The notes beneath the pieces were generated by a model. That model did no database searches. It worked only from the letters and a program-made list of their open reading frames with translations, and was not told where the DNA came from. A stretch of 64,000 nt of DNA from Ensifer oleiphilus (GTDB taxonomy: Bacteria > Pseudomonadota > Alphaproteobacteria > Rhizobiales > Rhizobiaceae). Below, in pieces: positions 1 through 8,974 of this stretch (positions are counted from its first letter, which is position 1; each line of letters opens with the position of its first letter). Where the stretch lies: the NCBI RefSeq assembly GCF_013371465.1, contig NZ_JABWDU010000001.1:1107794-1171793 (forward strand). Reading direction: 5' to 3'. The translations under genes and the position numbers were made by a program.

Positions 1-206
1 ATGCGAAGGCGCTTGACTATCAAGACAAGTTGATGCCGCTGCACAAGGCCATCTTCATGGAGCCTGGCCTTTGCGGCGCCAAGTATGCGCTTAACCGTCT
101 CGGACGCATGAGCCGCGCGGTTCGTTCGCCGTTGCTTTCGACACTCGAGCCAGCCACGGAAGCCGCAATCGACGCGGCGCTCAGGCATGCAGGATTGATG
201 AACTGA
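1..206 (+). CDS. dapA: 4-hydroxy-tetrahydrodipicolinate synthase, C-terminal fragment
   Basis: The frame is open from the window edge (codons in register with position 3) and ends at the TGA at 204-206. The last 67 residues contain KAIFMEPG and KYALNRLG, followed by an alpha-helical tail, which resembles the C-terminus of DapA, the class I aldolase that condenses pyruvate with aspartate semialdehyde in lysine and diaminopimelate synthesis. Its stop overlaps the smpB ATG by one base, so the two are probably cotranscribed. The catalytic part lies outside the window, so the call rests on the tail and on the common rhizobial dapA-smpB order. Confidence 0.75.
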   Translation, partial: AKALDYQDKLMPLHKAIFMEPGLCGAKYALNRLGRMSRAVRSPLLSTLEPATEAAIDAALRHAGLMN

Positions 207-685
207 TGGCACCCAAGGGAAGCCAGCGCACGGTCAAGAAAATCGTGGCGGAGAACCGAAAGGCCCGCTTCAATTACGAGATCGTCGATACCTACGAGGC
301 CGGTCTGGTTCTGACCGGCACCGAGGTCAAATCGCTGCGCGAAGGCAAGGCAAACATCGCTGAATCCTACGCCACCGACGAGGGCGGCGAGATCTGGCTG
401 ATCAATTCCTATCTACCGGAATACCTGCAGGCGAACCGCTTCAACCATGAGACCCGTCGTCGTCGCAAGCTGTTGCTGTCCAAGCGCGAGGTTAACCGGC
501 TGCAGGGTGCCGTCAACCGTGAAGGCATGTCGCTCATTCCGCTCAAGATCTATTTCAACGATCAGGGCAGGGCCAAACTTGAGCTGGCGCTGGGCAAGGG
601 CAAGAAGCTGCATGACAAGCGCGAAAGCGCCAAGGAACGCGACTGGAACAGGCAGAAGAGCCGGTTGCTCAAGGACCGTGGCTGA
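206..685 (+). CDS. smpB: SsrA-binding protein SmpB
   Basis: SmpB binds tmRNA and delivers it to stalled ribosomes for trans-translation. The 159 residues match the usual family length. The N-terminal core has [11 protein letters not shown] (about 17-27) and the conserved [14 protein letters not shown] (about 38-51). The C-terminal tail (about 137-159) is rich in Lys, Arg and Asp, as expected for the helix that enters the empty mRNA channel. The ATG overlaps the dapA stop, which fixes the start and suggests translational coupling. The tmRNA gene itself is not in this window. Confidence 0.97.
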   Translation: MAPKGSQRTVKKIVAENRKARFNYEIVDTYEAGLVLTGTEVKSLREGKANIAESYATDEGGEIWLINSYLPEYLQANRFNHETRRRRKLLLSKREVNRLQGAVNREGMSLIPLKIYFNDQGRAKLELALGKGKKLHDKRESAKERDWNRQKSRLLKDRG

Positions 686-755
686 ACGCAGCCCCGCGCT
701 CGTCAGGGCGCGGACGCGGCTCATTCTTCACTGATTGGCGGGTGGCGGGGTTCGC

Positions 756-1337
756 TCAGCTCTCGACGGGGTCTGCCACTGGCTCGATATGCTGGCGGGG
801 GGTGCGCTCGGACGGGTCGCGGCCGATTTCCGCGCGCAGCGTGACAAGGTCGATGAAGTGATCGGCCTGGCGGCGCAGGTCATCGGCGATCATTGGCGGC
901 TGGGTCGACATCGTCGACACGACCGAGACTTTCCGACCCTTGCGCTGTAGGGCCTCGACAAGGGTGGTGAAATCGCCATCGCCCGAGAAGATCACCAGAT
1001 GATCAACGGTTTCCGATTGTTCCATCGCGTCGATCGCGAGTTCGATGTCCATGTTGCCCTTGATCTTGCGGCGGCCGAGCGAGTCGGTGAATTCCTTGGC
1101 GGGCTTGGTAACGACCTTGTAGCCGTTGTAGTCCAGCCAGTCGATCAATGGACGGATTGAAGAATACTCCTGGTCCTCGATGAGGGCGGTATAGTAGTAG
1201 GCGCGCAGCAGGTAGCCGCGTTTCTGAAATGCCTTGAGCAGTTTGCGATAGTCGATGTCGAAACCGAGGCTCTTCGAAGCGGCGTAGAGATTGGCGCCGT
1301 CGATAAAAAGAGCGATCTTCTCGCGTGGATCAAACAT
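756..1337 (-). CDS. NYN/LabA-like (DUF88) PIN-fold protein, putative ribonuclease
   Basis: The 193-residue protein has the NYN domain signature: FIDGANL (11-17, first acidic residue D13), KGNMDIELAID (94-103) and FSGDGDF (117-123). These acidic clusters match the metal-binding centre of PIN-like nucleases. The last 25 residues are polar and look disordered. The family is widespread in alphaproteobacteria, but the substrate is not established, so RNase activity is an inference. It is encoded alone on the minus strand, convergent with smpB. A long A+T-rich gap separates its start from rpoZ. Confidence 0.85.
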   Translation of the reverse strand: MFDPREKIALFIDGANLYAASKSLGFDIDYRKLLKAFQKRGYLLRAYYYTALIEDQEYSSIRPLIDWLDYNGYKVVTKPAKEFTDSLGRRKIKGNMDIELAIDAMEQSETVDHLVIFSGDGDFTTLVEALQRKGRKVSVVSTMSTQPPMIADDLRRQADHFIDLVTLRAEIGRDPSERTPRQHIEPVADPVES

Positions 1338-1807
1338 CGTTATTCCTTTTTAGTGCGCATCTCGCTCGGCTAAGCGACCCTTCGGCGAATGCGCGAAAAT
1401 ACGTCGATTACATTAATAATTGCTGATATTGCAAATAATGTAGTTAACCACTTGCATTATTCCAAGCGGCTTCCCGCGAATATAGCTAGTTTTAGCAGTT
1501 GCTGCAGTTCGTCCACATCGCAAGTCTGCAGTTTCTACCAGACGTTTCCGGTCGGCATTTGGAAGTGCAACCAGGATATGTATTCGCGAAGTCTAGCCCG
1601 TCCGCGTGGCATTTTACCATGCAACACGGGGTGATGTGAGCGCTCAGTGCAGGAAAAACTTGAACTCCTGTTGTTTTGATTGTATCCGAGCGGCTAATTC
1701 CAGAAATCGGAGCCGATGAGGCCGTCATCCGGCGGCCGTTCCGGTCTCGTGTCGTTAATCCGTGCTGCGGCGATGATCGCCGCGCTTTGAGCCCAAAAGG
1801 ACAGGCA
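1338..1807. other. 470-bp intergenic region, A+T-rich, no gene seen
   Basis: The gap between the divergent NYN gene and rpoZ is clearly richer in A+T than its surroundings, especially 1398-1500. An imperfect inverted repeat lies around 1407-1455. Short open frames here lack ribosome-binding sites and protein-like composition. The region must carry both promoters and is long enough for a small RNA, but I cannot assign one. Confidence 0.5.
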
Positions 1808-2215
1808 ATGGCCCGCGTCACCGTCGAAGATTGCATTGACAAGGTCGACAACCGTTTCGAACTCGTGCTGCTCGCCAGCCACCGCGCCCGCCTGATCTCG
1901 CAGGGCGCAGCGATCACCATCGATCGCGACAATGACAAGAACCCCGTGGTCGCACTGCGCGAAATCGCCGACGAGACCCTCTCGCCCGGCGACCTCAAGG
2001 AAGACCTGATCCATTCGCTGCAGAAGCATGTCGAAGTGGACGAGCCCGAGCCCGATCCGGCTTCGCTGGTTCAGGCCGACGCCGATACGACGTTTGCCGC
2101 GACGGCGGAAGACGACGATCAGCCGGAAGCAATCACCTTCGACCGCATGTCGGAAGAAGAGCTGCTGGCCGGCATCGAGGGCCTCGTGCCCCCGGAAAAG
2201 AGCGACGACTACTGA
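1808..2215 (+). CDS. rpoZ: DNA-directed RNA polymerase omega subunit
   Basis: Omega helps assemble and stabilise RNA polymerase and in many bacteria takes part in ppGpp sensing. I chose the ATG at 1808 because an AAAGGA Shine-Dalgarno lies at 1796-1801 and the protein starts with the typical MARVTVEDC. The core [16 protein letters not shown] (about 13-28) is diagnostic. At 135 residues it has the long acidic C-terminal extension seen in alphaproteobacteria. It sits just upstream of the ppGpp synthetase gene, an arrangement conserved in many proteobacteria, but a strong terminator separates the two. Confidence 0.96.
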   Translation: MARVTVEDCIDKVDNRFELVLLASHRARLISQGAAITIDRDNDKNPVVALREIADETLSPGDLKEDLIHSLQKHVEVDEPEPDPASLVQADADTTFAATAEDDDQPEAITFDRMSEEELLAGIEGLVPPEKSDDY

Positions 2216-2255
2216 GATCCGTAACGGAACAAACGTTCCCGCGTGTTATCAAAGC

Positions 2256-2289
2256 AGTGCGCCACTCGTATGATTGGCGCACTTTTTTT
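2256..2289 (+). terminator. Rho-independent terminator of rpoZ
   Basis: Perfect 9-bp stem: AGTGCGCCA at 2256-2264 pairs with TGGCGCACT at 2275-2283 around a 10-nt loop, followed by a T-run to 2289. It lies 30 bp before the rsh start, so rsh needs its own promoter or readthrough. It also argues against any rsh start upstream of 2319. Confidence 0.9.
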
Positions 2290-2318
2290 ATTGTCTTTTC
2301 CCACGGAGCCGCCCGCGA

Positions 2319-4544
2319 ATGATGCGCCAATACGAGCTCGTTGAGCGCGTTCAGAAGTACAAGCCCGACGTCAATGAAGCCCTGCTGAACAAGGCTTACG
2401 TCTACGCCATGCAGAAACATGGGCAGCAGAAGCGGGCAAGCGGCGACCCCTACATTTCCCACCCGCTGGAAGTGGCGGCGATCCTCACGGAAATGCATCT
2501 GGACGAATCGACGATCGCGGTCGCACTCCTGCACGACACGATCGAGGATACGACGGCGACCCGGCAGGAGATCGACGATCTCTTCGGCGAGGATATCGGC
2601 GCCTTGGTCGAGGGCCTGACCAAGATCAAGAAACTCGATCTTGTCACCAAGAAAGCCAAGCAGGCCGAAAACCTGCGCAAGCTGTTGCTGGCGATCTCCG
2701 ACGACGTGCGCGTTCTCCTGGTCAAACTCGCCGATCGCCTGCACAATATGCGCACGCTCGACCATATGACGGCCGAGAAGCGCGCCCGCATCTCCGAGGA
2801 GACGATGGACATCTATGCGCCGCTCGCCGGGCGCATGGGCATGCAGGATATGCGCGAGGAACTGGAAAACCTCTCGTTCCGCCACATAAATCCGGAGGCC
2901 TTCGAGACCGTCACTCGGCGCCTGGAAGAATTGTCCGAGCGCAACGAGGGCCTGATCAAGAAGATCGAAGACGAACTGACCGAGTTGCTCCAGGCGGAAG
3001 GCTTGAAAGGCGCACAGGTCAAAGGGCGGCAGAAGAAGCCCTATTCGGTCTTCCGCAAGATGCAGTCGAAGTCCCTGTCCTTCGAGCAGCTATCCGACGT
3101 CTGGGGCTTTCGAATCGTCGTCGACGATATCCCGTCATGCTATCGCGCGCTCGGCATCGTGCACACGCGCTGGCGGGTCGTGCCCGGTCGTTTCAAGGAT
3201 TACATCTCGACCCCGAAGCAGAACGACTATCAGTCGATCCACACGACCATTGTCGGCCCTTCGCGTCAGCGCATCGAGCTGCAGATCCGCACACGGCGGA
3301 TGAACGACATCGCTGAATACGGTATTGCCGCCCATTCGCTCTACAAGGACGGCGAGGGGGCGTCGACAGAGACTGCCCTGTCGCCGACATCGAATGCCTA
3401 TTCCTGGCTCAGGCGCACGATCGAGTCGCTGGCCGAAGGCGATAATCCGGAGGAGTTTCTCGAGCACACCAAGCTCGAGCTTTTCCAGGATCAGGTGTTC
3501 TGCTTCACGCCGAAGGGGCAGCTCATTGCGCTGCCGCGCGGCGCGACGCCGATCGATTTCGCCTATGCGGTCCATACCAACATCGGCGACACCTGCGTCG
3601 GTGCCAAGATCAATGGCCGCATCATGCCGCTGGTGACGCGCCTCAACAACGGCGACGAAGTCGAGATCATCCGCTCGGGCATCCAGGTGCCGCCGCCCGC
3701 ATGGGAAGAGATCGTCGTCACCGGCAAGGCGCGCTCCGCCATCCGGCGCGCGACACGGGCCGCCATCCGCAAGCAATATGCAGGTCTCGGCTACCGTATT
3801 CTCGAGCGAACCTTCGAGCGCGCCGGCAAGACGTTTTCTCGCGAGGCCCTGAAGCCCGCACTGCATCGGCTTGGACATAAAGAGGTCGAGGATGCGATCG
3901 CATCGGTCGGGCGCGGCGAGCTGTCGTCGCTCGATGTGCTGCGTGCGGTGTTCCCCGACCACCAGGATGAACGCGTTACCGTCAAGCCGAACGCCGACGA
4001 CGGCTGGTTCAACATGCGCAGCGCCGCCGGCATGGTCTTCAAGTTGCCTGGTCGATCCAAGGAAGCGGGCGAGCCGGCGCAGGCGGAAGGTCCGGAAGCG
4101 TTGCCGATCCGCGGGCTCTCGGGCAATGCCGGTGTGCATTTCAGCGCAGCCGGCGCCGTCCCCGGCGATCGTATTGTCGGCATCATGGAGAAGGACAAGG
4201 GGATCACCATCTATCCGATCCAGTCGCCGATCCTGCAGAAATTCGACGACGAGCCGGAACGCTGGATCGACGTGCGCTGGGACCTCGATGAGGCCAACAG
4301 CAGCCGTTTCATGGCGCGCATCGCCATCAGCGCGTTGAACGAACCCGGCACGTTGGCGGAGGTCGCGCAATCGATCGCAACGAGCGACGTCAATATCCGC
4401 TCGCTCTCCATGGGGCGCGTGGCGGCGGACTTCAGCGAGTTGCAGTTCGATCTCGAGGTCTGGGACCTCAGGCAGCTGAACCATCTGATTACCCAGTTGA
4501 AGGAACTGCCGAGCATTTCCACGGTCAAGCGCCTCTTCGAATGA
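2319..4544 (+). CDS. rsh: Bifunctional (p)ppGpp synthetase/hydrolase (RelA/SpoT homologue)
   Basis: This is the single long RSH enzyme of rhizobia, which makes and degrades the stringent-response alarmone. I start at the ATG pair at 2319 because upstream codons fall in the rpoZ terminator. Domains in order: HD hydrolase (HDTIED at 72-77), synthetase with RFKDYI near residue 291 (the RxKD form typical of bifunctional enzymes), TGS at about 390-450 (DQVFCFTPKG), a conserved helical region, and a C-terminal ACT domain from about 668. Both catalytic centres look intact. Length is 741 residues, normal for the family. Confidence 0.96.
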   Translation: MMRQYELVERVQKYKPDVNEALLNKAYVYAMQKHGQQKRASGDPYISHPLEVAAILTEMHLDESTIAVALLHDTIEDTTATRQEIDDLFGEDIGALVEGLTKIKKLDLVTKKAKQAENLRKLLLAISDDVRVLLVKLADRLHNMRTLDHMTAEKRARISEETMDIYAPLAGRMGMQDMREELENLSFRHINPEAFETVTRRLEELSERNEGLIKKIEDELTELLQAEGLKGAQVKGRQKKPYSVFRKMQSKSLSFEQLSDVWGFRIVVDDIPSCYRALGIVHTRWRVVPGRFKDYISTPKQNDYQSIHTTIVGPSRQRIELQIRTRRMNDIAEYGIAAHSLYKDGEGASTETALSPTSNAYSWLRRTIESLAEGDNPEEFLEHTKLELFQDQVFCFTPKGQLIALPRGATPIDFAYAVHTNIGDTCVGAKINGRIMPLVTRLNNGDEVEIIRSGIQVPPPAWEEIVVTGKARSAIRRATRAAIRKQYAGLGYRILERTFERAGKTFSREALKPALHRLGHKEVEDAIASVGRGELSSLDVLRAVFPDHQDERVTVKPNADDGWFNMRSAAGMVFKLPGRSKEAGEPAQAEGPEALPIRGLSGNAGVHFSAAGAVPGDRIVGIMEKDKGITIYPIQSPILQKFDDEPERWIDVRWDLDEANSSRFMARIAISALNEPGTLAEVAQSIATSDVNIRSLSMGRVAADFSELQFDLEVWDLRQLNHLITQLKELPSISTVKRLFE

Positions 4545-4747
4545 AGGGGCGCTGGTCGTCGTCATCGCTCTGCCATCGGCTCGGCATGCGCGTCCGATTT
4601 GCGCAGTTGCCTTGAAATCAGGCAGGCCAAGGCTTGAAAAGCGGCAAGGCATGCTTGTTGCGCATGGCTGCCGTCTTTTCATGGCTCTGGTGGAACAGTG
4701 ACCTCTAAACTATCTTCTGCATCGGGAGGTAAACGAAGAGGTTTGCC

Positions 4748-4900
4748 ATGTTTAATCAGTTGAAGAAGATCACCCGCGCTCTGCGCGTTGCCACTCAGGA
4801 AGAGCGCGAGCTTGCCTATCTCAACGGTTCGGTCGATCGCATCGATCTCGAATACCGTCAGCGCCAGATCGATCGCGGCCTGTTCCGCAACGGCTACTAA
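4748..4900 (+). CDS. DUF3563-like small protein, 50 aa
   Basis: A GGGAGG Shine-Dalgarno lies upstream (about 4725-4730) and the ATG at 4748 opens a 50-codon frame. The sequence begins MFNQLKKITRALRV and contains EERELAYLNGSVDRIDLEYR, then QRQIDRGLF. This matches my memory of DUF3563, a family of tiny alphaproteobacterial proteins of unknown function. It is charged, probably helical, and has no signal peptide or membrane segment. It stands alone between rsh and the DUF2062 gene. Confidence 0.75.
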   Translation: MFNQLKKITRALRVATQEERELAYLNGSVDRIDLEYRQRQIDRGLFRNGY

Positions 4901-5091
4901 GCCGTTGCCTGTTCCCGCATGAGGGTGGGAATGGCGAGCCATGCGTCAAGCGAATGGCTCATTCGTGATCGCTGCACCACACGCCACCGGGTTGCAAGCA
5001 GCAGGCATGACGCCTATCTTGCGGCCTTCAAACAGGCGGACACGCCGTCTTGTGCCGACTGGCGGTGTCAAGATGCGGTCATGACGGCATA

Positions 5092-5649
5092 ATGTTATTC
5101 AGACGTAGAAAACCGGTAACGATTTCCGAAAGGCTTCGCGCGCTTGTTTGGCCGCGCAAGGGCTTTCGGCGCGGCCCGCGATACATGGCGCTGCGTATTC
5201 TGCGCCTGTCGTCGTCACCGCATTCGATCGCGGTCGGGGTTGCCGCAGGTGCGGCGTCGTCATTCACGCCCTTCTTCGGGCTGCATATCATCATTGCGGT
5301 CGCGCTTGCTTCCGTGTTCTCCGGCAATCTGCTTGCTGCAGCGATCACGACGGCGCTTGCCAACCCGGTGACGATCCCGATGATCCTGACGGCGTCCTAC
5401 GAGCTTGGCAGCGTCATCATCGGTCAGCAGGCGGCAGAGGTGGCGACTGGCGCGGATGTCGCGCATATGATCGAACACCTGGAGTTTTCGGCCCTTTGGG
5501 GCCCCGTGTTCAAGCCGATGCTGATCGGATCGGTTCCACTTGCCGTCGCCGGCGCCCTGATCTTCTATCCCCTGGCCTATCAGGCCGCCCGTCTTTTCCA
5601 GTCCCGCCGTCGACGCGCACGCTCGCCCGGCGAAGGGTCCGCACCATGA
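5092..5649 (+). CDS. DUF2062 family inner-membrane protein
   Basis: The 185-residue protein has a basic N-terminus (MLFRRRKPV), the conserved patch [17 protein letters not shown] (about 42-58), FTPFFGLH, and then hydrophobic helices with [12 protein letters not shown], all typical of DUF2062. A second hydrophobic stretch follows near residues 140-170, then a basic tail. Function is unknown. I prefer ATG 5092 to the upstream TTG at 5050 because the family starts close to this point. The stop overlaps the acpS ATG (ATGA), indicating coupling. Confidence 0.85.
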   Translation: MLFRRRKPVTISERLRALVWPRKGFRRGPRYMALRILRLSSSPHSIAVGVAAGAASSFTPFFGLHIIIAVALASVFSGNLLAAAITTALANPVTIPMILTASYELGSVIIGQQAAEVATGADVAHMIEHLEFSALWGPVFKPMLIGSVPLAVAGALIFYPLAYQAARLFQSRRRRARSPGEGSAP

Positions 5650-6065
5650 TTATCGGTATCGGCAGCGACCTCATCGACATCAGGCGCATCGAAAATTCGC
5701 TCGCGCGTTTCGGCGAGCGTTTTGTCAATCGCTGCTTCACCGAAGTGGAGATCGCCAAGTCCGAGGGCCGAAAGAACCGCGCCGCCTCCTATGCCAAACG
5801 CTTTGCGGCCAAGGAGGCCTGCTCCAAGGCGCTCGGTACGGGGATAGCGCACGGCGTCTTCTGGAAAGATATGGGCGTCATCAATTTGCCCGGTGGCAAG
5901 CCGACTATGCATTTGAGCGGCGGTGCTGCCGAACGGCTTCAGGCGATGGTGCCTAAGGGGCATCGCGCGGCAATCCATCTGACGATCACCGACGATTTCC
6001 CGCTGGCGCAGGCCTTCGTGATTATCGAAGCACTCCCCGTTGCCCCGCCAGAAGGAACGGTTTAG
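5646..6065 (+). CDS. acpS: Holo-[acyl-carrier-protein] synthase
   Basis: AcpS transfers 4'-phosphopantetheine from CoA to acyl carrier protein. The protein has 139 residues with the two family motifs: [13 protein letters not shown] (4-16, Mg-binding D8) and [14 protein letters not shown] (51-64, E57). It opens the conserved alphaproteobacterial cluster acpS-lepB-rnc-era. Its ATG lies inside the last codons of the DUF2062 gene. Confidence 0.96.
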   Translation: MIIGIGSDLIDIRRIENSLARFGERFVNRCFTEVEIAKSEGRKNRAASYAKRFAAKEACSKALGTGIAHGVFWKDMGVINLPGGKPTMHLSGGAAERLQAMVPKGHRAAIHLTITDDFPLAQAFVIIEALPVAPPEGTV

Positions 6066-6208
6066 AGCATTCCGTTGACAAATCCTGAAGTGCCCGATTG
6101 CTGGGGCAGGGTGCCCTTGCGGCATGGACACGAAATCGCGCATCCGCCTTCAAGGCTGGAACCGAAAGCGTAAACGACAGTTGATTGAGCGGCACGCCGA
6201 GCGTGTCG

Positions 6209-6973
6209 ATGACAAAGGAAGACAGCAGCGTGGCAGAAAAGACAGAAGCGAAGCAGAGCGGTCTCTGGGAGAATGTGAAGGTCATCATCCAGGCGCTGCT
6301 CCTGGCCGTGGTCATTCGCACCGTCTTCTTTCAGCCCTTCACCATTCCGTCCGGCTCGATGATGCCCACCCTGCTTGTCGGCGACTACATCTTCGTCAAC
6401 AAGTTTGCCTACGGCTACTCTAAGTACTCCCTGCCGTTCTCGCCGGATCTGTTTTCGGGCCGAATCTTCGCCAGCGAGCCTGAGCGCGGCGACATCGTCG
6501 TCTTCCGCTTCCCGCCGAACCCCGATATCGACTACATCAAGCGTCTGGTGGGTCTGCCGGGCGATCGTATCCAGGTGCGCAACAGCATTCTCTACGTCAA
6601 CGACAAGCCCATCGACCGGGTACCCGACGGTGTCTTCCGCGCGGACGACCAGTACGACACCGGCGGCGACGTACCGGTCTACCGCGAAACCATTGACAAT
6701 GGCGTTTCCTATGACACGCTCGATCAGTTCCCGGATTCACGCGGTGACAACACCCGCGAGTTTATCGTGCCCGAAGGTCATTACTTCATGATGGGCGACA
6801 ATCGCGACAACTCGGCCGACAGCCGCTTCGACGTCGGCTTTGTGCCCGCCGAAAACCTTGTCGGCCGCGCGAGCCTGATCTTCTTCTCGCTCGGCAACGA
6901 CACTTCGTTCCGCGAGATCTGGAAGTGGCCGGCAAACCTGCGTTACGACCGTCTGTTCAAGGCGGTTGAATGA
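6209..6973 (+). CDS. lepB: Signal peptidase I
   Basis: Signal peptidase I cleaves Sec and Tat signal peptides at the periplasmic membrane face. One N-terminal membrane helix (about 24-42) is followed by box B, FTIPSGSMMPTL, with catalytic Ser50, and DYIKRLVGLPGDR with the general base Lys111. MMGDNRDNSADSR near residue 198 is box E. The 254 residues fit alphaproteobacterial enzymes. I chose the ATG at 6209 over TTG 6185 because it directly precedes the short polar N-terminus usual in the family. The stop overlaps rnc by ATGA. Confidence 0.95.
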   Translation: MTKEDSSVAEKTEAKQSGLWENVKVIIQALLLAVVIRTVFFQPFTIPSGSMMPTLLVGDYIFVNKFAYGYSKYSLPFSPDLFSGRIFASEPERGDIVVFRFPPNPDIDYIKRLVGLPGDRIQVRNSILYVNDKPIDRVPDGVFRADDQYDTGGDVPVYRETIDNGVSYDTLDQFPDSRGDNTREFIVPEGHYFMMGDNRDNSADSRFDVGFVPAENLVGRASLIFFSLGNDTSFREIWKWPANLRYDRLFKAVE

Positions 6974-7689
6974 TGAAGGCGCGGTCGCTAAGCGCGGAGG
7001 ATCGGGCCAAGCTCGAGGCCGTGATTGGCTATCAGTTCAGCGAGAAGGAACGGCTTGACCGGGCGCTGACCCATTCCAGCGCCCGCAATGCCAAGGGCTC
7101 GAACTATCAGCGGCTCGAATTCCTCGGAGATCGGGTGCTGGGGCTTTGCATCTCCGAGCTTCTGTTCCAAACATTTCGCGACGCCAACGAGGGCGAGCTT
7201 TCGGTGCGGCTGAACCAGCTCGTCAGCGCCGAGAGCTGCGCCCTGGTCGCTGACGAGCTGGAACTGCACCAGTTTATCCGCACCGGTTCTGACGTGAAGA
7301 AAATCACCGGCAAGGCGATGATGAATGTGCGCGCCGATGTGGTAGAGTCGCTCATTGCCGCGATCTATCTCGACGGCGGGCTGGAAGCGGCGCGCAAATT
7401 CGTGCTGCTTCACTGGAAGGAGCGGGCGACCCGCGCCGACGGCGCCCGTCGTGATGCCAAGACCGAATTGCAGGAATGGGCGCATGCCAAGTTTGGTATC
7501 GCGCCGACATACCGGACGGATGACCGTTCCGGCCCCGACCACGATCCGCGCTTCACCGTGACCGTCGAGGTCGCCGGCGTTGCGCCTGAGACGGGGACGG
7601 ATCGATCCAAGCGCGGCGCCGAGCAGGTGGCCGCGACGAAATTGTTGGAACGCGAAGGCGTGTGGCGGAAAATCTCCGCAGGAAAATGA
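6970..7689 (+). CDS. rnc: Ribonuclease III
   Basis: RNase III cleaves double-stranded RNA in rRNA maturation and mRNA turnover. The signature YQRLEFLGDRVLG (46-58) holds the catalytic acids E50 and D54; DVVESLIAAIYLDGG (about 124-138) gives the second acidic pair. A C-terminal double-stranded RNA-binding domain starts near residue 163 (DAKTELQEWAH). At 239 residues the enzyme is complete. It starts inside the lepB stop and its own stop overlaps the era ATG. Confidence 0.96.
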   Translation: MMKARSLSAEDRAKLEAVIGYQFSEKERLDRALTHSSARNAKGSNYQRLEFLGDRVLGLCISELLFQTFRDANEGELSVRLNQLVSAESCALVADELELHQFIRTGSDVKKITGKAMMNVRADVVESLIAAIYLDGGLEAARKFVLLHWKERATRADGARRDAKTELQEWAHAKFGIAPTYRTDDRSGPDHDPRFTVTVEVAGVAPETGTDRSKRGAEQVAATKLLEREGVWRKISAGK

Positions 7690-8627
7690 CGGAAGACATG
7701 ACGGATATGGAAAAAGATACGGCCGCCGAAAGCGCGCCGACCCACTCGGGTTTCGTGGCGCTGATCGGCGCCACCAATGCCGGCAAGTCGACGCTGGTCA
7801 ACCGCCTCGTGGGCGCCAAGGTTTCGATCGTCAGCCACAAGGTGCAGACGACCCGGGCGATCGTGCGCGGCATTGCCATCCACGACAACGCACAGATTGT
7901 CTTCATGGATACGCCCGGCATCTTCAAGCCCCGGCGCCGGCTCGACCGGGCCATGGTGACGACCGCCTGGGGCGGCGCCAAGGATGCCGACGTGATCATG
8001 CTGTTGATCGACAGCGAGCGCGGCCTGAAGGGCGATGCGGAAACGATCCTGCAGGGCCTGAAGGAAGTCCACCAGCCGAAGATCCTGGTCTTGAACAAGA
8101 TCGACCAGGTCAGGCCGGAGGATCTCTTGAAGCTTGCGGCGGCGGCCAACGAGACGATCCAGTTCGAGCGCACCTTCATGGTCTCCGCGCTGACAGGCTC
8201 TGGCTGCACGGACATGATGGATTATCTTGCCGAGACGCTGCCGGAGGGTCCCTGGTACTATCCCGAGGATCAGATTTCCGACCTGCCGATGCGCCAGCTC
8301 GCGGCCGAAATCACCCGCGAAAAGCTGTTCCTGCGCCTGCACCAGGAGCTTCCCTATGCCTCGCATGTCGAAACCGAGAAGTGGGAAGAGCGCAAGGACG
8401 GGTCCGTCCGTATCGAACAGGTGATCTACGTCGAGCGCGAAAGCCAGAAGAAGATTGCGCTCGGCAAGAACGGCGATGCGATCAAGGCGATCTCTACCGC
8501 GTCGCGCAAGGAAATCTCAGAGATCCTCGAGCAGCCGGTGCACCTCTTCCTGTTCGTGAAGGTCCGGGAAAACTGGGGCGATGATCCCGAGCGCTTCCGT
8601 GAAATGGGTCTCGAGTTCCCGCGCTGA
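7686..8627 (+). CDS. era: GTPase Era
   Basis: Era is the essential GTPase that binds 16S rRNA during 30S assembly. The G domain has GATNAGKST (28-36, P-loop), TTRAIVRG (switch), DTPG near 76-79 and NKID near 137-140. The C-terminal KH domain is recognised by ALGKNGDAIKAI (about 258-269). I chose the ATG at 7686, which overlaps the rnc stop as ATGA like the other junctions in this operon, over a GTG 24 bp upstream. Here recO does not follow era; it lies 10.8 kb downstream. Confidence 0.95.
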   Translation: MTEDMTDMEKDTAAESAPTHSGFVALIGATNAGKSTLVNRLVGAKVSIVSHKVQTTRAIVRGIAIHDNAQIVFMDTPGIFKPRRRLDRAMVTTAWGGAKDADVIMLLIDSERGLKGDAETILQGLKEVHQPKILVLNKIDQVRPEDLLKLAAAANETIQFERTFMVSALTGSGCTDMMDYLAETLPEGPWYYPEDQISDLPMRQLAAEITREKLFLRLHQELPYASHVETEKWEERKDGSVRIEQVIYVERESQKKIALGKNGDAIKAISTASRKEISEILEQPVHLFLFVKVRENWGDDPERFREMGLEFPR

Positions 8628-8656
8628 TCGGCGCGTTTCACAAACTGCATTGACGC

Positions 8657-8685
8657 CGCTCGCCAGCCTCGCTGGCGAGCGTTTT
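8657..8685 (+). terminator. Terminator of the acpS-lepB-rnc-era operon
   Basis: Perfect 10-bp stem CGCTCGCCAG (8657-8666) with CTGGCGAGCG (8672-8681), 5-nt loop, then TTTTC. It lies 30 bp after the era stop. Confidence 0.88.
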
Positions 8686-8731
8686 CATTTGAAACGTGAA
8701 CCCCGCTTCGCAGGCATTCTCCGGGCCATCA

Positions 8732-8878
8732 AGATGGAAGCCGTCCTTCTGCCAGCAGCGGCCCGATCGTCTCGGCACGGTTGGTCCAGACATAGCCTGA
8801 GAAACTCTCCCGCGCCAATTCAAGATCTTCGGCACTGTCGACCCCTGTGGTGACGCCGCTGCTCTTTGCACGTGGTCG
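8732..8878 (-). pseudogene. Possible remnant of a larger gene, 49 open codons without a start
   Basis: Reading the minus strand from 8878 to 8732 gives a stop-free stretch that looks like real protein: VTTGVDSAEDLELARE, then SFSGYVWTNRAETIGPLL and a stop at 8729-8731. There is no ATG, and a stop codon at 8879-8881 cuts it off upstream. The codon pattern is typical of this genome. It could be the C-terminal end of a degraded enzyme; the TNRAETIGPLL end faintly recalls glycerophosphodiester phosphodiesterases, but that is a guess. Chance cannot be excluded at this length. Confidence 0.35.
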
Positions 8879-8974
8879 TCATATTGCGAACGATCTGTCA
8901 CCCCACGGTCGAATTGACCGGCTCGCGTGCGCGTGAGAGGGAAATGGCGTTCCCGCAGGTTCAGGAGAGAAGTC

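Larger units (their letters stand above)
8628..8974. other. 347-bp intergenic region after era
   Basis: This gap holds the era terminator (8657-8685) and, on the minus strand, a short protein-like open stretch that may be a gene remnant (8732-8878). The part from 8880 to 8974 probably carries the promoter of the downstream reductase gene; a GGAGAG Shine-Dalgarno is visible at about 8964-8969. Confidence 0.5.

Noticed and set aside
694-713. Hairpin after smpB as a terminator
   Set aside because: Only a 6-bp GC stem with no T-run; too weak to list.
3135-4682. 515-codon open frame antisense to rsh
   Set aside because: Composition is rich in Arg, Asp and His, as expected for the complement of a high-GC gene; no ribosome-binding site or recognisable domain; rsh is certain.
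6066-6100. TTTAGAGCATTCCG after acpS as a RIME-like repeat
   Set aside because: Only one arm is visible and no inverted partner is found nearby.
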